NCBI GenBank assembly: GCA_030762895.1
Contig: CM061069.1
Span: 25,105,404-25,169,403 of the forward strand
Direction of reading: 5' to 3'
DNA length: 64,000 nt
Origin: Sophora flavescens
Taxonomy: Eukaryota > Streptophyta > Magnoliopsida > Fabales > Fabaceae
The translations under genes were made by a program, and so were the position numbers. Below are positions 12,522 to 25,600 of the stretch, piece by piece. Positions within the stretch are counted from its first letter, which is position 1, and the number at the start of each line of letters is the position of its first letter. The notes beneath the pieces are model-generated. The model ran no database searches and was not told the DNA's origin. It worked only from the letters and a program-made list of their open reading frames with translations.

Positions 12522-13274
12522 CCAAATAATAAAATCAACCAACTCACTCCAGACAATTATCATATTTCAAACAGCATACCATAATCAGTGTAACAGACAA
12601 AACCGATCAACCTCGAATAATATATTTTAACCTAACTGCGATAAACCTACAATTTCAATATCATCATTGATACCACTAGGTAGTCCCTGATGTGATATTG
12701 ATATTGTCCATTACTCGCTCACTAGTTGGGTTTAGGTAGCCCTACGCCATTATTAAAGTAAACGTTACATGGCCAATTTCGATGTTAGATTGCTTCTTTC
12801 CCCCACCTAAGTTGTCGTAGGATAACTTAAACGAAAGAAACAAGCACTCCCTCTACCCCTTCAATTCTGCCACGATAGGGAACAAGGCTTCTGAGCCTCC
12901 AAAATTTCACCTGAATACCACAATACGAATCATACGTTACAAGGAACCCTAATATGAAGTCGGAAATGGAACCGATAACTGAAACGAAAGATAAGCCGAA
13001 TACTGTCACCGATGGCATTTCGACCTAAAAAGGGTAAGGATTACATTCACTGGATAAGAAAAGGAAGGTACGATTGTGAAGACGTCATTGCCACGTTCAA
13101 AACGACGTACTCGGAATTGCGTCTGGACGGTCAATCAAGTCGTAAACTGTACTTGAGGATCACTCTCTCTCTAACTCTATCTCCCTGTCTCTCTAACTCT
13201 CTTACTTTTCTGCTCTCTGCATTTTTAACTTAAGGGTGAAATGTTTCACCCTTTGCTCCTTTTTATTGTTATCA

Positions 13275-13495
13275 TTCTTCCACGGCACGCTTGAGCGTTG
13301 GAATGGCCACCCTTGAGCGTGCTCACGCTTGAGCGTGATATCCTCCACGCTTAAGCGTTGGAGATAGGTAGCCCAATAGCGCATGCAACCAATCAGATGG
13401 TTCCACGTAGGTCAGCTTGTGCCACGTGGAGTCAACGCCAGAGCTGGTATGGTTGACCTCCTCGTTTGAGCTTGGGAAAGGTCACGCTTGAGCAT
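13275..13495. repeat. CACGCTTGAGCGTG palindromic tract
   Basis: Six or so variants of CACGCTTGAGCGT(G/T) within 220 bp of LTR-A copy 1, several preceded or followed by TGG. They resemble in layout, but not in sequence, the palindromic tracts at 10800, 57727 and 59903. Confidence 0.8.
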
Positions 13496-14188
13496 TGATC
13501 GTTGACCAGAAAACCCTCTTTCACGTTTCGTCGCGTTTTGAGTCCGCTCGACGTCCGGTTGATCTCAAATTTGAGATATAGACTTTTTTAGACCTAATGA
13601 ACACTCTCAAACCCTCAAAAATGCCTAATTTCTTTCTTAAATCCAAATTTCTGATTTCACACACTTACGCCTTTTTTAAACAACATACGGAAACCCTAGA
13701 ATACTTTCACGTTCGATTTCGCTCTGTTGGTTGCGTACTTTCCATGCAAAGGTTCCTAGGCCTTACCAACATATTATTCCTCTAATCCAAGTCTTAAACC
13801 TCATTATCATACGTAAAACAAAATCATAAAAACACGACTGTTACAACCTTCCTCTTGGTTGACTGTGTGTTGTCTTGTCGGCATAACCGGGTGTTTTCTT
13901 CCGAATTTTCCTAGTAACCTATTGCTAAGATATTTTTAGTAATTATTTTAGACTACTCCTAAAACTTATTGTACTCATGTCCGACCTAATTTTAATGCTC
14001 TTACTCTCAATTAATTAATTGATCAATTGATCGCCCGGTTTTCGTTTCTTTGCGTTTTGGGCCTATTCCAACTCCGATTCTCCTCAAACTTGAAACACAA
14101 TCTAACTAACCCATGAGAAACATGATTAAGTCTTCAAACATGCTTAGTCATTTCCTCATACACCAATTGAGAAAATGAGGGCGTTGCA

Positions 14189-16087
14189 TTGTACTTAGAG
14201 TGTACTCTCTTTTTCTTTTAGAGGTTTAGCCTTTTTTAATCACAAGAACTAAAACAAAAAAATAATAATAAATAAACATGGTAACTTTGGCTAATTAATA
14301 TTGTGTACTATGTTACTCAATGAAACTAGTGCACTGGCCCTTTAACTTATTTTTTTTTTCAACTTAGTCCCTTAAGTATTTTTTTTTTGTGAAAAAAAAG
14401 TCCCTTAAATTTACTTTTGTTACCAGCATTGGTCCTACGTCAAATTTCATCTACTTTCAATAGTGACGTTCCTTTGTGGCCGTTAAACGTACGTCTTAGC
14501 CAAGACTGGGCATCCAAACAAGAAAATATAATAATTTAGGAAACATATTGTTAACTGAAAAACAATTAAAAGTTGTGTGAGGACGGTGGGTGGGTCGGTT
14601 TTTCTGAGGAGTAGTGGTGGACAGTGGCCGCAGGTCTGGTGGTGGCTTGCTTGTGCGCGGGACTTGCGACAGAATTCGCGGTGAATGAGGCGGTTGGAGA
14701 AACATGTATTGGGCTTGTAGCAGTGTTGTTTTCTCGTTCGTTTGTTCGGTTTATTTAATGAGTGATTTGTTTAATTGTTTGATGGGTTAGGTGAGTTGCT
14801 TATGGATTGGTTTTTTGTAAGGGGTTGATATCTATTTAATGTTGAATGATTGTTTTGCTAGATGAGTTAATGATGTGTTTGATGTTGAATGATGTGTTTG
14901 CCAGAATGGTTGTTGCCCCCAACTAGTTGGCTTGTTTTCCATTTCCAGCACAACATGTTTACAATGTTTTCTTTGTTCGTGGACTTGTCACTGTGGTGGT
15001 GCAAAGTTTGGTTCCTTTGCTACAGAAGAATGGGTCTGAAGGTCTTGATGTTATCGTTGTCCTCTAGAATTCTGAAAGGCATGAACGCTTATATTATGCT
15101 ATCTCTTAACTGTAGTTTTCTCTTTTAAAATAACTTCATTGCTACCAACGCTATAAAGAAATCTCTTGCGTACAGTATTTGTCTTTCAGTTTTATAATAA
15201 AATATTACAAAAATAATATTCTTTTTAATTTTTTAAAAAATTATATATTTTCTCTATTTTACTTATTTTCTTACAAAGTAGGCATTTGTCTTACTTTACT
15301 GTCACTTTATTTGTAAAAAGTGTGTTGGTGAAGATATCAAGATAAAAGCTTATTGCATTATTTGTCGAAAACCATTGATATTTCTATACGATTCTAGTGT
15401 TGGTCCTTATCCTTTTTTTACATTTTGTTTTGGTGTTTTAACTTTAAAATTTTTGGAATTAGTCCCTACTGTAAAGAAATATCGTTTAAGTGTTGATGTG
15501 GAATTAGTTCCTACTGTCAAGAAATTCCAAGTCACATTTAAAAAATATAAAAAATTGGTTTAGGTTACTATATTTTTTCTTGCTTAGGTTTCGGTCCCTT
15601 CAATTTCAAAAACATTGGAATTGATCATTGTCGTTAGTTTCCATTTGTTAAGTACTTATGTGGCTAACGGTACGTGACATCAACGCAACCACATGGAATA
15701 ATTTATTAATTTTGTATGTCATATTGGATTAAGAAAAGTATTGTTTATATTTTATAATTTATAATTATTTATATTAGAGAATGCTAACGAGTGCCCCCAA
15801 ATAAAATCCGTCTTTATTTGCAGGGAGCAAAAAGTTCATTAAGTCTTTCTAAAACTAAACTTGCGTTTAAGTTAGCTGAAAGTGAATATATTCGAGATTA
15901 ATTTTATCAATATTATACTTTTTAATAAATCATTGCTCATATATTACTAACATGGTAATCGACAATTAAATTTATTTATATATTCTATGAAAATATTAGC
16001 TAGATATGTCACTAATATGTTTAGTCCACTAAATTTAAGTTCATCTACAATGAACTAGACAATTAGTAAAATCTTAAATGTTATTTT
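14189..16087. other. No gene recognised
   Basis: AT-rich sequence without a convincing coding region. Short stretches of the TTGGTCC.../AGTCCCT type (14330-14470 and 15395-15700) look like worn MITE or foldback-element ends. A 79-codon open frame near 14889-15128 has no recognisable motif. Confidence 0.5.
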
Positions 16088-17462
16088 TTAATGGCTAGAG
16101 TACAATTAGTAAAATCTGTCATACAGGGAATGTTTTTTTTATTATTAAAGGTCATACAAGGAATGTTGATTCACAGTTTTTCGATATATGCATGGCCTAT
16201 TAGTCTAGTAAAATCTATGGAGACATGGATCAGGAAATTTATATGGTCAGGTGATATAGATAATGACAATTTGAACTTTCTTGATATGCTGATCCAGAAA
16301 CTTCCCTCTCTGGCTCACGAGTTAAAGCAGATTTATGTTCCAATGTTCCCTAATAAAGATAGAAGGATATGGAGTAATAATGATTCAGGAACTTTGTCCT
16401 TTAAAGAAGCATACGCTTTTCAAAATCCTGTCGGATGTTTTGTTCCCTAGGCTAAATTGATATATCATAGGTTGATTGCTCCTTTGAAATCTTTTTTAAC
16501 TTGGAGATTATTGCATAATCAAGTGCCGACTGATGATAATTTATGGAAAAGAGGCTACTGCATAGTATTTATGTGTTCATTATGTGGTTCAGCATATGAA
16601 TCAACACAACATTTGTTCTTTGAATGTGGCTTTTCAAGAAAAATATGGAGCTGGCTGAACTCAATCCTGAATGCTAACATTGATCAGTCCTCCATATTAA
16701 GAATTCTTTCAATTTGCAGCACTCAATGGAGTTTCCAAACCAAGGACATTGTATTAGCCAGTATCATCAATTCTATTTATACAATTTGGCATTGCAAGAA
16801 TGCTGCTAGACTTGACAACAAGCAAATTCACCTCAATTCTGCTCTAAACTCGATTAAGGCCAATGTTTCACTTATTGGCAACTTAAGTGTGTGACATATA
16901 TCTTCATCAATGCAGGTAACACCCTCAAGAGCTTCTAAGTGAAATGTCATCCCTGTCGAGCTCCTGTGATCAGAGAAATTAAGGGGTACCCTCCTTTGTG
17001 TAACTAAATTAAATGCAACACTAATGGTTCTACAAAGGGTTCTCCTGGATTAGCCGGTTGTGGAGGAAATTTTAGAGATTATAGAGCTTCCACTCTAGGT
17101 TGTTTTTTAAGCTAATATTGGTATTAGTTATGCTCTACATGTTGAGTTAACGGGAGCTATTTTGGCCATTGAGATAACTCATGAAAAGAGGTGAGGGAAA
17201 TTTGTGGCTAGAATGTGATTCAAAGCTAGTCATTAGTTCCTTGGAGACTTAGAACTAGATGGAAGAATTGCATGGAAACTGTATATAGTATGAATTTTAT
17301 GTATTCTCATAATTTTCGTGAGGGGAATAATTGTGCGGATAAGTTAGCCTCTCATGGCTCTAGTGCACAAGGATTTTTATGGTGAGATTTAATTCCAAGT
17401 ATTATTAGTGAAGCCTTTTTTTTTTGAAATATAGCACGTCTTCCTAATTTTAGGTTTAAATA
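16088..17462 (+). pseudogene. LINE RT C-terminus, zf-RVT and RNase H-like domain
   Basis: 16091-16450 starts with an RT thumb-type motif (RVQLVKSVIQGM, RKFIWSG). 16457-16894 contains the zf-RVT domain found after plant LINE reverse transcriptases (FLTWRLLHNQVPTDDNLWKR, CSLCGSAYESTQHLFFEC, with the Cys/His ligands). From about 17020 to 17400 a broken RNase H-like region can be read (LAGCGGNFRDY; AGCGG-type start, NNCADKLASHGS near the end). A TAG at 16448-16450 and later stops and shifts disable it. It is the C-terminal third of a LINE ORF2. Confidence 0.8.
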
Positions 17463-17655
17463 ACATTCATGGGTAACGTTCATGCCCACCATTCTTTATC
17501 TTGTATTCGTTTTATTATTTTTAATAATATTTGGGTGTGCTGCAGATGATTGATAGTGGCTGAGGTATCAACATAGTTGGGATGTCAGTTACTACTATGA
17601 TGTCTTTGCATGCCTTTTGATTAAAAAGAAAGAAAGAACAAGACAATCATTATTG
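16088..17655 (+). mobile_element. LINE (non-LTR retrotransposon), 5'-truncated
   Basis: The 3' part of a plant L1-type element: the end of the RT domain, a zinc-binding RT-associated domain and an RNase H-like domain, followed by a non-coding tail ending in an A-rich GAAAGAAAGAA stretch near 17630. The 5' truncation is typical of LINEs. I could not find a target duplication. The tail abuts the eroded left end of CACTA D. Confidence 0.8.
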
Positions 17656-17656
17656 T

Positions 17657-18650
17657 AGAGACCAATTTGGAGATTGATTCCATACATTTTTGTCCAAAAA
17701 AAAAATAGTTGGTCTCTAAATCGGTTGCTAATATATTTTAGTGACCGAAATAGAGACCAATATTTGACTAAAATTAGAGACCAAAATATCGGTCACCAAA
17801 TTACTAAAAAAATAAATTAACATTAAAATAAAAATAAGACGTTGAGCATTAGAGACTAAAATAGAGACCGATTTGTTGATTAAAATTAGAGACCATAAAA
17901 TCGGTCACTAAATTACTAAATGAACATTAAAATAAAAATAAGAAGTTGAGCACTAGAGACTGTAATAGAGATCGATTTTCTTGATTAAAATTAGAGACCA
18001 AAAAATGGGTCACTAAAATACTTTAATAATTTAATTTACATTAAAATAAAAATAAGAAGTTAAGCATTATAGACCGAAATAGAAACCAGTTTGTTGATTA
18101 AAATTAGAGATTGGAGACCCAAAAAATGGTCACTAAATTTCCAAATAATTTAATTCACATTAAATTCAAAATAAGAAATTGAGCATTAGAGACAGAAACA
18201 GAGACCAATTTTTGTTATTAAAATTAGAGACCAAAAAATCGGTCGCTAAATTACTAAATAATTTTATTCGCATTAAAATAAAAATAAGAATTTGAGCAGT
18301 AGAGATCCAAATAGATACCAATTGTTTTATTAAAATTAGAGACCCAAAAACCGGTAACAAAATTTATAAATAATTTAATTCACACTAAATTCAAAATAAG
18401 AAGTTGAGGATTAGAGACGGAAACAGAGACCAATTTTTTGATTAAGATTATAGACAAAAAAAAATACTAAACAATTTAATTCAAGTTAAAATAAAAATAA
18501 AAGTTGAGTATTAGAAACAGAGATAGAGACATAATATTTGATTATAATTAGAGACAAAAAAATCGGTCACTAACACAAGAATTAGAGACTAAAATTTTGG
18601 TCACTAACACAAATATTAAAGACCAAAACTGCTGACTATTTTTTTCAGAC
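17657..18650. repeat. Tandem subterminal repeats, left arm of D
   Basis: About eight diverged copies of a roughly 110-120 bp unit containing AGAGACC(A/G)AAATAGAGACC, AAAATCGGTCACTAAAT and AATAAAAATAAGAAGTTGAGC. The GGTC(A/T)CTAAA core matches the right arm at 36180-36600. Confidence 0.85.
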
Positions 18651-18788
18651 TAATGAAAATGTTTTTTTTTATTTCTAATTTCTCAATTTTGCATTCCCTC
18701 GCTAATTTTTTTTTTTCCTTCCCTCTAATTCTCTCCCAAATTTTGGCTCAATCGCCCCTTGCCCTAATTCACTCATTTTGATAAAATT

Positions 18789-21106
18789 TAGGGTAAAGGA
18801 TCATTTCGGTCCCTGACAAAAAATGTGGTACCCATTTTAGTCACTGGCAGAAAAAAAACTAGTATGTTAGTCCCTGACAACTACTAATCAGGAATACGTT
18901 AGTTACTATATTGACTTCCGTTACCCAACATATGTTAATTTGACTGGCGTTATCTTTGTCTAGATGGATTTTTTTTCTTTGGTCCATGTTTAACTAAAAC
19001 ACATTTGCATAGCGAAGGACAATAATTAGCTTCTTCTTCTTCGCTATATTAGCATGTCTGGTTGAAACTTCAACCCACATCAAATTTGGGTTTTTTTACT
19101 GCTTCATTCCATCACTGTCGAAATCTTCCCCTCAAATGAAGACATCTCGATTAATTTCTATGATTAACAAGCATTTCATACTTGACCAAAAACCCTGTTA
19201 TTTTTCACTCGTACACGTCCTAGTCTCTGTACAATTTCAGAGAAGAAAATATGAGGTTTATTTTGATAGGTAAATGCAACGACCAAGATAGGAAGATGTG
19301 TAGGTAACCACACATGACATCCCTGCTTTTGTTGCTTCTTGTAGAGGTTTATTTTCCCCAGATGTGAGTTTGAGCATGTTTGTAAGCTAACCATCATGAT
19401 TGAATGCAATTTAACAAAATAAGAAACAAAAATAAAGATCTGTACTTAGAAATTCCACATACTTAACTGTTAATAGCGGAGCAGAGGAACATTGTTCGTG
19501 GAGCAGAGGAACATTGTTTATAGCGGCACAAAATGTTGGATGCGATATGTGTGGAGGGGTGCAATCGGAACCATGGTGATTTCAATGACGTTATAATGCC
19601 ATGATTTGTTCATGTTGCACAGATGATGGGTGAAATAATAGGATCGATTCACATGAGATTGGGGCAGATTCGAAGGTTAAGAAATTAGAGTTCTTAGAAG
19701 TTTCAACCAGACCTGCCAATAGCATGAAGAAGAAGAAGCTAATTGTTGGCCTTCACTATGCAAAACGACACCGTTTTGATTAAACATGAAGAAAAGAAAA
19801 AAAAAAATCCACCTAGGCAAAGATAACGGCTAGCTAGGATGAGTTAATGGTCACGTCATCAAACTAACGGATGCTGGGTAACGAAAGTCAACGTAGGGAC
19901 TAACGAGTCTGATAACTCTTTGAACGAAGAGTTATCCATTACCTTTATACCTTGAATTATTGCAGGCTTCTAAGTTTAAGTTTACTTTTATGTGAATATT
20001 TTGCTAAGTTTGTAAATATTGGTGCTGAAACATGTGAATGCCAGTTATTTGCTCTTACCGTGCTTCATCATTGTCTCATATTTTTCTACATGCTTAAGTA
20101 GAGAAGTGCCGGAGCATGATTGAAGCATAGAGTTTGGAGCTCTTGACTGTTGCAGCAATAGCCAAACTGCAGTGGCTCTACGCTAGAAGACAAAGCTGAC
20201 ATTGACACCTTTCCTCTCTCCTCACATACGCTGGTACCTTTGAAAATGTGGAGCCACGCGCCTAGGGATCAGCTCTCCTGCGTTTTTGGAAATGGGCCAG
20301 GGTTGAATTTAATAATGTTATTTGTTGGCCCAAAATGGATGAAAGAGAAAGAGGGTATTTAACCAAAATGGCAACCCTAAAGGAGACAGCTTTTATTACA
20401 CCTTGGATGACACATACTCTTGTCTTAACCTAGAGAGCAGCGTAGAGTTCATCTTCAACCTCCAGCTACTGCCCTTTTTAGTTTTCTTCCCCATTGTAAT
20501 GAACTTCTACTCATTTTATATTTTGCTTTTTGTAAGCTCAACATGAGTTAAACTTCTTAAGCTTTAGGTATGCTATTGTAATGAATGCTTAGCTGGTTTT
20601 ATGGAATGATATGTTCTGCATTTTCCTTTATCATGCTTGGAATGTTGTTTAGTTAAGATTGATAAACTTAATTGAATATCAAGCTTACTTGGTTTGGAAG
20701 AATTAAGTAAAGTAGAAAGAGATAAAGGATAGGGATTAAACCATTAATTAGAAAATTAATTGGTGTTGAATAGACTAGGAATGATTATTCAAGTCCCTAA
20801 ACTAACTGGAACATGCCTCTTAAGAGGATGGTGTACGTAATTAATCTAAATTTAGGAATAGAAGACAGTTAATGAACCTAATTCTTAAGTGTTGGAAAAC
20901 ACATTTATACTTCCTGGAGTTATATGCTGGAGCATAGGCAGGGCATAATAGATGCTAAGCAAGATTAATGAAAGAGCATACCTAGAGCTATCTATTTTTA
21001 AGGCAACAGTGTCCCTGATTAGTAATTGTCAACAACTAATGGACTAATATTTTTTGTTACGGACTAAAATGGACACGTTCAGCCACCAAAACGTAACTTT
21101 ACCCTA
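18789..21106. mobile_element. Foldback/MULE-like element with long inverted repeats
   Basis: Left arm 18789-19075 and right arm 19695-21106 are inverted copies: TAGGGTAAAGGATCATTTCG against ...GTAACTTTACCCTA at the tips, and AATTAGCTTCTTCTTCTTCG against GAAGAAGAAGAAGCTAATT at the inner end. The right arm is split by the solo LTR at 19910-21008. The centre of about 620 bp shows no recognisable gene. I found no certain target duplication, so the superfamily is open. Confidence 0.75.
19910..21008 (+). mobile_element. Solo LTR, 1099 bp, with imperfect duplication
   Basis: Starts TGATAACTC and ends AAGGCAACA. Flanks are GAGTC (19905-19909) and GTGTC (21009-21013), a 5-bp duplication with one mismatch. 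The paired arm of the foldback element continues across it, which supports these borders. It contains a TATA-like GGTATTTAACC near 20354. It begins with a 10-bp hairpin, GATAACTCTT ... AAGAGTTATC. Sequence of the same type starts at 60458. Confidence 0.7.
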
Positions 21107-21119
21107 AAATCTAAGATAA

Positions 21120-22111
21120 AAGTAAAACATCCAGTTTGAAACGTAAAACCCTTGGCCAGGAAAAACCCAGTTACGAAAACAGTCCTAGCGGCATGGCCCC
21201 TCACGACGCCGCTGTCTCTCACCTCTCAGCCGCTCAATCACCATCGTTCCACTTCTTGTTTGGTCTCACCTCTCAGGCTCTTAGTGCCATTTGTGAATCG
21301 CAACGTCTAGCAGTCTGCAGCGCGAGCGCCGCCGCTCAGCCACTGCTCATCCGGCCATCTCGCAGTCAAGCTTGTCGTCGTTCGGCCATCTCACATCTGG
21401 TACGTTTTCTCACTCCCTTTCTCATCTTTCTCATCTCTGTTTCTGTGTTTCATGTTTAACATCTGTTTTTTTTTTTTAGTTTCATTTCTTTGATTATTGG
21501 GTTTGTTCCTATGTTTGTTTTTGTGTATCTTCATCACATGTTTCACCATCATGTGTTTTTTTTAATTGGCACTCGACTCTGATATGATGGCATGGTTATA
21601 AACTTATAGTCATGTAGACCCATATTTGGTTATGTGTTTGTCTTGAAGTTTCTGAGATTAGGAGAATAAGGAAAACATGAAGCTGGACAAATAGAATGAT
21701 TAGAATGTTAGATTTGGCAAAATGTATGCCTTGGTGTTGGACAAATAGTGCTGTTGAGGGATGTATTTTGTTCTGTGACTGGTGTAGATGCCCACTGCAA
21801 TGTTCTGTTTTGAAATTTGGAGCAGTAAAATAACTAAAGGACATGCTGGTTTTGGGTGGGGAGGCTTCTGTTATGTCACGAGTGTGGCTACAGTGCAGGT
21901 GCTGCAACAGTGTTATGTCAAGATTTGGTTCTAATATTTTTGGGGGTTTCAGGAATTATTTTAGTCTTCACTTGAATTGTAACTAGTGGGGCCTATCTAT
22001 TGTGGAGGGGATGTCCATGTTTCCGTTATCAAACTGGATCTGTAAATGGGATAGAGAGGTAACATACTTGCTTTTGTACATGTTTGAGTACATTTTGTAC
22101 TCATGTTATAA
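21120..22111 (+). other. Leader and first-intron region of CACTA D
   Basis: C-rich sequence with GCCGCTCAGCC-type runs and a likely splice donor near 21398 (CTGGTACG), then T-rich intron-like sequence to the Copia insertion. Its position and style match the leaders of A (2380-2700) and B (49930-50260). The open frame at 21136-21459 has no recognisable domain and is probably untranslated leader. Confidence 0.45.
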
Positions 22112-22116
22112 ATATA

Positions 22117-22583
22117 TGTTAATATGTTAGCCTTGTGGATCATCAATGAGATAAAGCTAATTGATTGGAGATCAAGCTTGGCTGTGATATTGTTGAATAA
22201 CAGAAAGTGATATCAGTTTGAAAGTTAGTTACATTCAGTTGTAACTGTTTTAGGCTTTCCCTTTGTGCACATTGTGATATAGAAGTCTATCTGTTTGTAC
22301 ATTCAGTAGTAGTATAAATAGCCATTACTATAGGTGTGAATGGTAGAGTGATTATATCTCAGATTTCAGTAAAGACATGTATTCAGTTTTACTTAATAAG
22401 ATTGACTCAGTGTGGATGTAGGGGTTTTTGGATCTCAGCCCTGAACCACGATAAAGTGTGCCTTGTTCATTCCTTTATTTCTCTGCTAAAAACTCAGTTT
22501 TTCTTGTTTTCAACACAAGTGTGTGCGTGTGTATTCTTTTCTGCTATGAGTCCAAAGACTGACATACAGCATAGTTCACAACA
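22117..22583 (+). repeat. Copia 5' LTR
   Basis: TG...CA LTR of 467 bp. A TATA box, TATAAATA, lies at 22313-22320, about 270 bp before the LTR end, a position consistent with the U3 promoter. Confidence 0.95.
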
Positions 22584-22584
22584 A

Positions 22585-22594
22585 TTGGTATCAG
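22585..22594 (+). promoter_or_regulatory. Copia primer binding site
   Basis: TTGGTATCAG one base after the 5' LTR, matching the 3' end of initiator Met tRNA in the usual plant-copia way. Confidence 0.85.
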
Positions 22595-22622
22595 TAGCTA
22601 TTCGATTGGGGCTTATTTCGCA

Positions 22623-25600
22623 ATAGGCACCACAAAGTTTGATGTTGAAAAGTTCAATGGTGACAATGATTTCAGCCTATGGAGGATCAAGATGAAGGCC
22701 CTTCTTGTCCACCAAGGACTCGAAGATGCCTTGGCAGGAGAGTCCAAACTTCCTGTGACCCTGACAGAAAGAGAAAAGAAAGAATTGATCAAGAAAGCTC
22801 ATAGCACCATAATTCTTTCCCTTGGTGATGAGGTTTTAAGGGAAGTCGCGGATGAGACCACTGTAGCAGGTGTTTGGCTTAAGCTTGAAAGCTTGTACAT
22901 GACCAAATCATTGACTAACAAGTTGTATATGAAGAAGAGGCTTCATCAGCTGAAGATGGAGGAGGGCTCATCAATCAAAGAACATGTTTCTCTATTCACC
23001 AAGACAATTCTTGATTTGAAAAACCTTGATGTGAGGATTGATGAAGAGGATCAAGCAGTAATGTTACTATGCTCTCTGCCTCCATCCTTCGAGAATTTGG
23101 TAGACACCACGCTATTTGGGAAAGAAACACTCACCCCTGAAGAGGTTAAGGCTACCCTTAATTCCAGAGAACTGAAAAAGAGAATCAATGATATAAAGAG
23201 AGAAGGAAGGGATGCTGAGGGGCTGCTAGCTCGAGGAAGAACTGACAAGAAAGAATCAAGGAGCAAGAATCATAAAAGATCAAAGTCCAAATACAAGAAA
23301 AACTGCTACTATTATCATAAGGATGGGCATTATAGAAGGGAGTGCCCTGAGAGGAAAAAGAAGAATCAGAAAAACCAAGAATCCAATGATGTAGCAGTAG
23401 TTGCTGATGGGTATGAAAGTGCTGATGTCCTTGCAGTATCAACTGATCACTGTGTTGATGAGTGGATTCTTGATTCAGGTTGCTCTTTTCATATGACTCC
23501 TAATCAAGAATGGTTTTAGTCATATAAAGAAGTTGATGGAGGAAAGGTCTTGATGGGAAATAACCAGGCATGCAAGGTAGTTGGCATAGGAACTGTAAAA
23601 GTGCAATTAGCTGATGGTTCTATGAAGCTGCTCATAGAAGTGAGGCATGTTCCAGCTCTGAAAAGAAATCTTCTCTCACTAGGAATGCTAGATCAAGCGG
23701 GCTACACATTCAAAGGAGAAGGTGGAGCTTTGAAGGTTACAAAGGGGAACTTGTTGATCCTTAAAGGCACCAAAAAGCATCGCCTCTATAGAATTCAAGG
23801 TAACATTATCCCAAACTCAGCTAGCCTAGTTTCTGTATCCACTAATATCTCCACAAAGTTATGTCATTATAGGCTGGGACATGTGAGTGAAAGAGGATTG
23901 CAAGAATTGCACAGACAGGGTTTAATTGGTAAAGGAAAATTTGTAAAACTAGGTTTTTGTGAACATTGCATATATGGAAAACAAAAACGTGTAAAATTTC
24001 TTAATTCAACTCACACTACAGACATCATTGTAGATTATGTGCATTCTGACATATGGGGGACTGCTAGAGTTTCTTCACTAGGGGGAGCAAGATACTTTGT
24101 CACTTTCATAGATGACAAGTCAAGAAAGGTATGGGTTTATCTACTTAAACACAAGAACCAAGCCCTTAAACATTTTAAACAATGTAAGTCCTTAGTTGAA
24201 AATCAAACTGGAAGGCATGTGAAAGTGTTAAGAACAAATAATGGATTGGAATACCTTAGTGAAGAATTCTCTTATTTCTGTAAAAGCAGTGGCATTCAGA
24301 GACGTAGAACAGTAAGATTAACATCTCAACAAAATGGTCTTGCTGAAAGGATGAACAGGACCATTTTGGAGAGGGTTAGATGTATGTTGTCTAATGCAAA
24401 GTTGCCTAGAAACTTTTGGGGGGAAGCAGTCAGCACTGCATGCTATCTAATAAATAGGTGTCCGTCAGCTGCTATAGGTTTTAAAACACCTAAAGAATTA
24501 TGGACTGGTAAGGTACCAAATTATGATAATTTGAGAATCTTTGGCAGTACTGCATATGTTCATATAAATGAAGGAAAATTAGAACCAAGATCCAAGAAGG
24601 GAATTTTCCTTGGATATCCTGAGGTAGTGAAAGGCTATAAGATATTGGCTAACTGAGCCTACTGGTCCTAAGTCCATAATTAGTAGAGATGTTGTGTTTA
24701 AGGAAGAAGATATGTTAGATGATGAGGAGAAAGTGATGTCTCCTAAGCAGTGTACTTCTCCAGATCAGGGAGTGCATTTTGAGGTGGAGGACACTACAGA
24801 AAAATCTTTTTTGCAGGAAGAATTAGAATTTCAACCTGTTGTAGAAACCATTCCTCAAACAGATGATCCAATCACATCCTATAATTTGGTAAGAGACAGG
24901 ACAAGAAGGCAAATAAAAGCACCTTAAAGGTATGGTTATGCAGACCTTATAGCCTATGCTTTGGATGTGGAACTTGAGTATAAAGACTTTGATCCCACTA
25001 GCTACAAGGAAGCTACCTCAAGTATTGACAAAGAACATTGGATTGCAGCCATGACTGAAGAGATTGAATCACTCATGAAAAAAAAAAACCTGGGAACTAG
25101 TGGATAAACCTGACAACCAAAGAATTGTGGGATGCAAATGGATATTCAAAAGGAAACCAGAAGTTCCTGGAGTGGAGAAGGGAAGATACAAAGCTAGACT
25201 TGTGGCAAAAGGCTTCACACAAAGGGAATCAGTAGATTTTAATGAAATCTTTTCTCCAATGGTGAAGCACACAAGCATTAGGATAATTTCGACTCTTGTT
25301 GCTTTACATGATCTTGAACTAGAACAAATGGATGTAAAAACTGCCTTTTTGCATGGACAATTAGAAGAGAAGATCTACATGAAACAACCTGAAGGTTTTG
25401 AGGTAAATGGCAAGGAACACCAAGTCTGTTTGTTAAAGAGGTCCCTTTATGGTCTCAAACAGTCTCCTAGACAATGGTACAAGAGGTTTGACACATTTGT
25501 CCTCTCAAATGGATACAACAGAAGTTCTTATGATAGTTGTGTTTACTTTAAGAAAACTAATTCAGACTGTTTCATTTATCTGTTACTTTATGTTGATGAC

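Larger units (their letters stand above)
6931..14188 (-). mobile_element. Ty3/gypsy (Tekay-like) remnant with one long LTR
   Basis: On the minus strand the order is LTR (14188 to 9235), primer binding site (9229-9219), gag, RT and RNase H. The element ends abruptly near 6930, so integrase and the second LTR are missing. The RT and RNase H resemble the chromovirus Tekay/Del branch. A solo LTR of another family sits inside its LTR at 10537-12070. Confidence 0.8.
9235..14188 (-). repeat. LTR-A copy 1 (very long gypsy LTR, interrupted)
   Basis: Starts TGAGACACCCC next to the primer site. The other edge is placed at GAGGGCGTTGCA near 14188 (TGCAACGCCC on the minus strand, a common start of such LTRs). 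Without the inserted solo LTR its length is about 3.4 kb. It contains copies of a GGTGCACA...CTATAG repeat near 10475 and 12085, an AT microsatellite and a CACGCTTGAGCGTG tract. Related sequence recurs at 39680-46660, 59366-60440 and 60667-63508. The far boundary is inferred, not proven by a duplication. Confidence 0.65.

Noticed and set aside
14889..15128. 79-codon open frame rich in hydrophobic residues
   Set aside because: No start context, domain or splice structure that supports a gene.
21136..21459. 107-codon open frame in the CACTA D leader
   Set aside because: The composition follows the C-rich leader, and A and B leaders do not code in this position.
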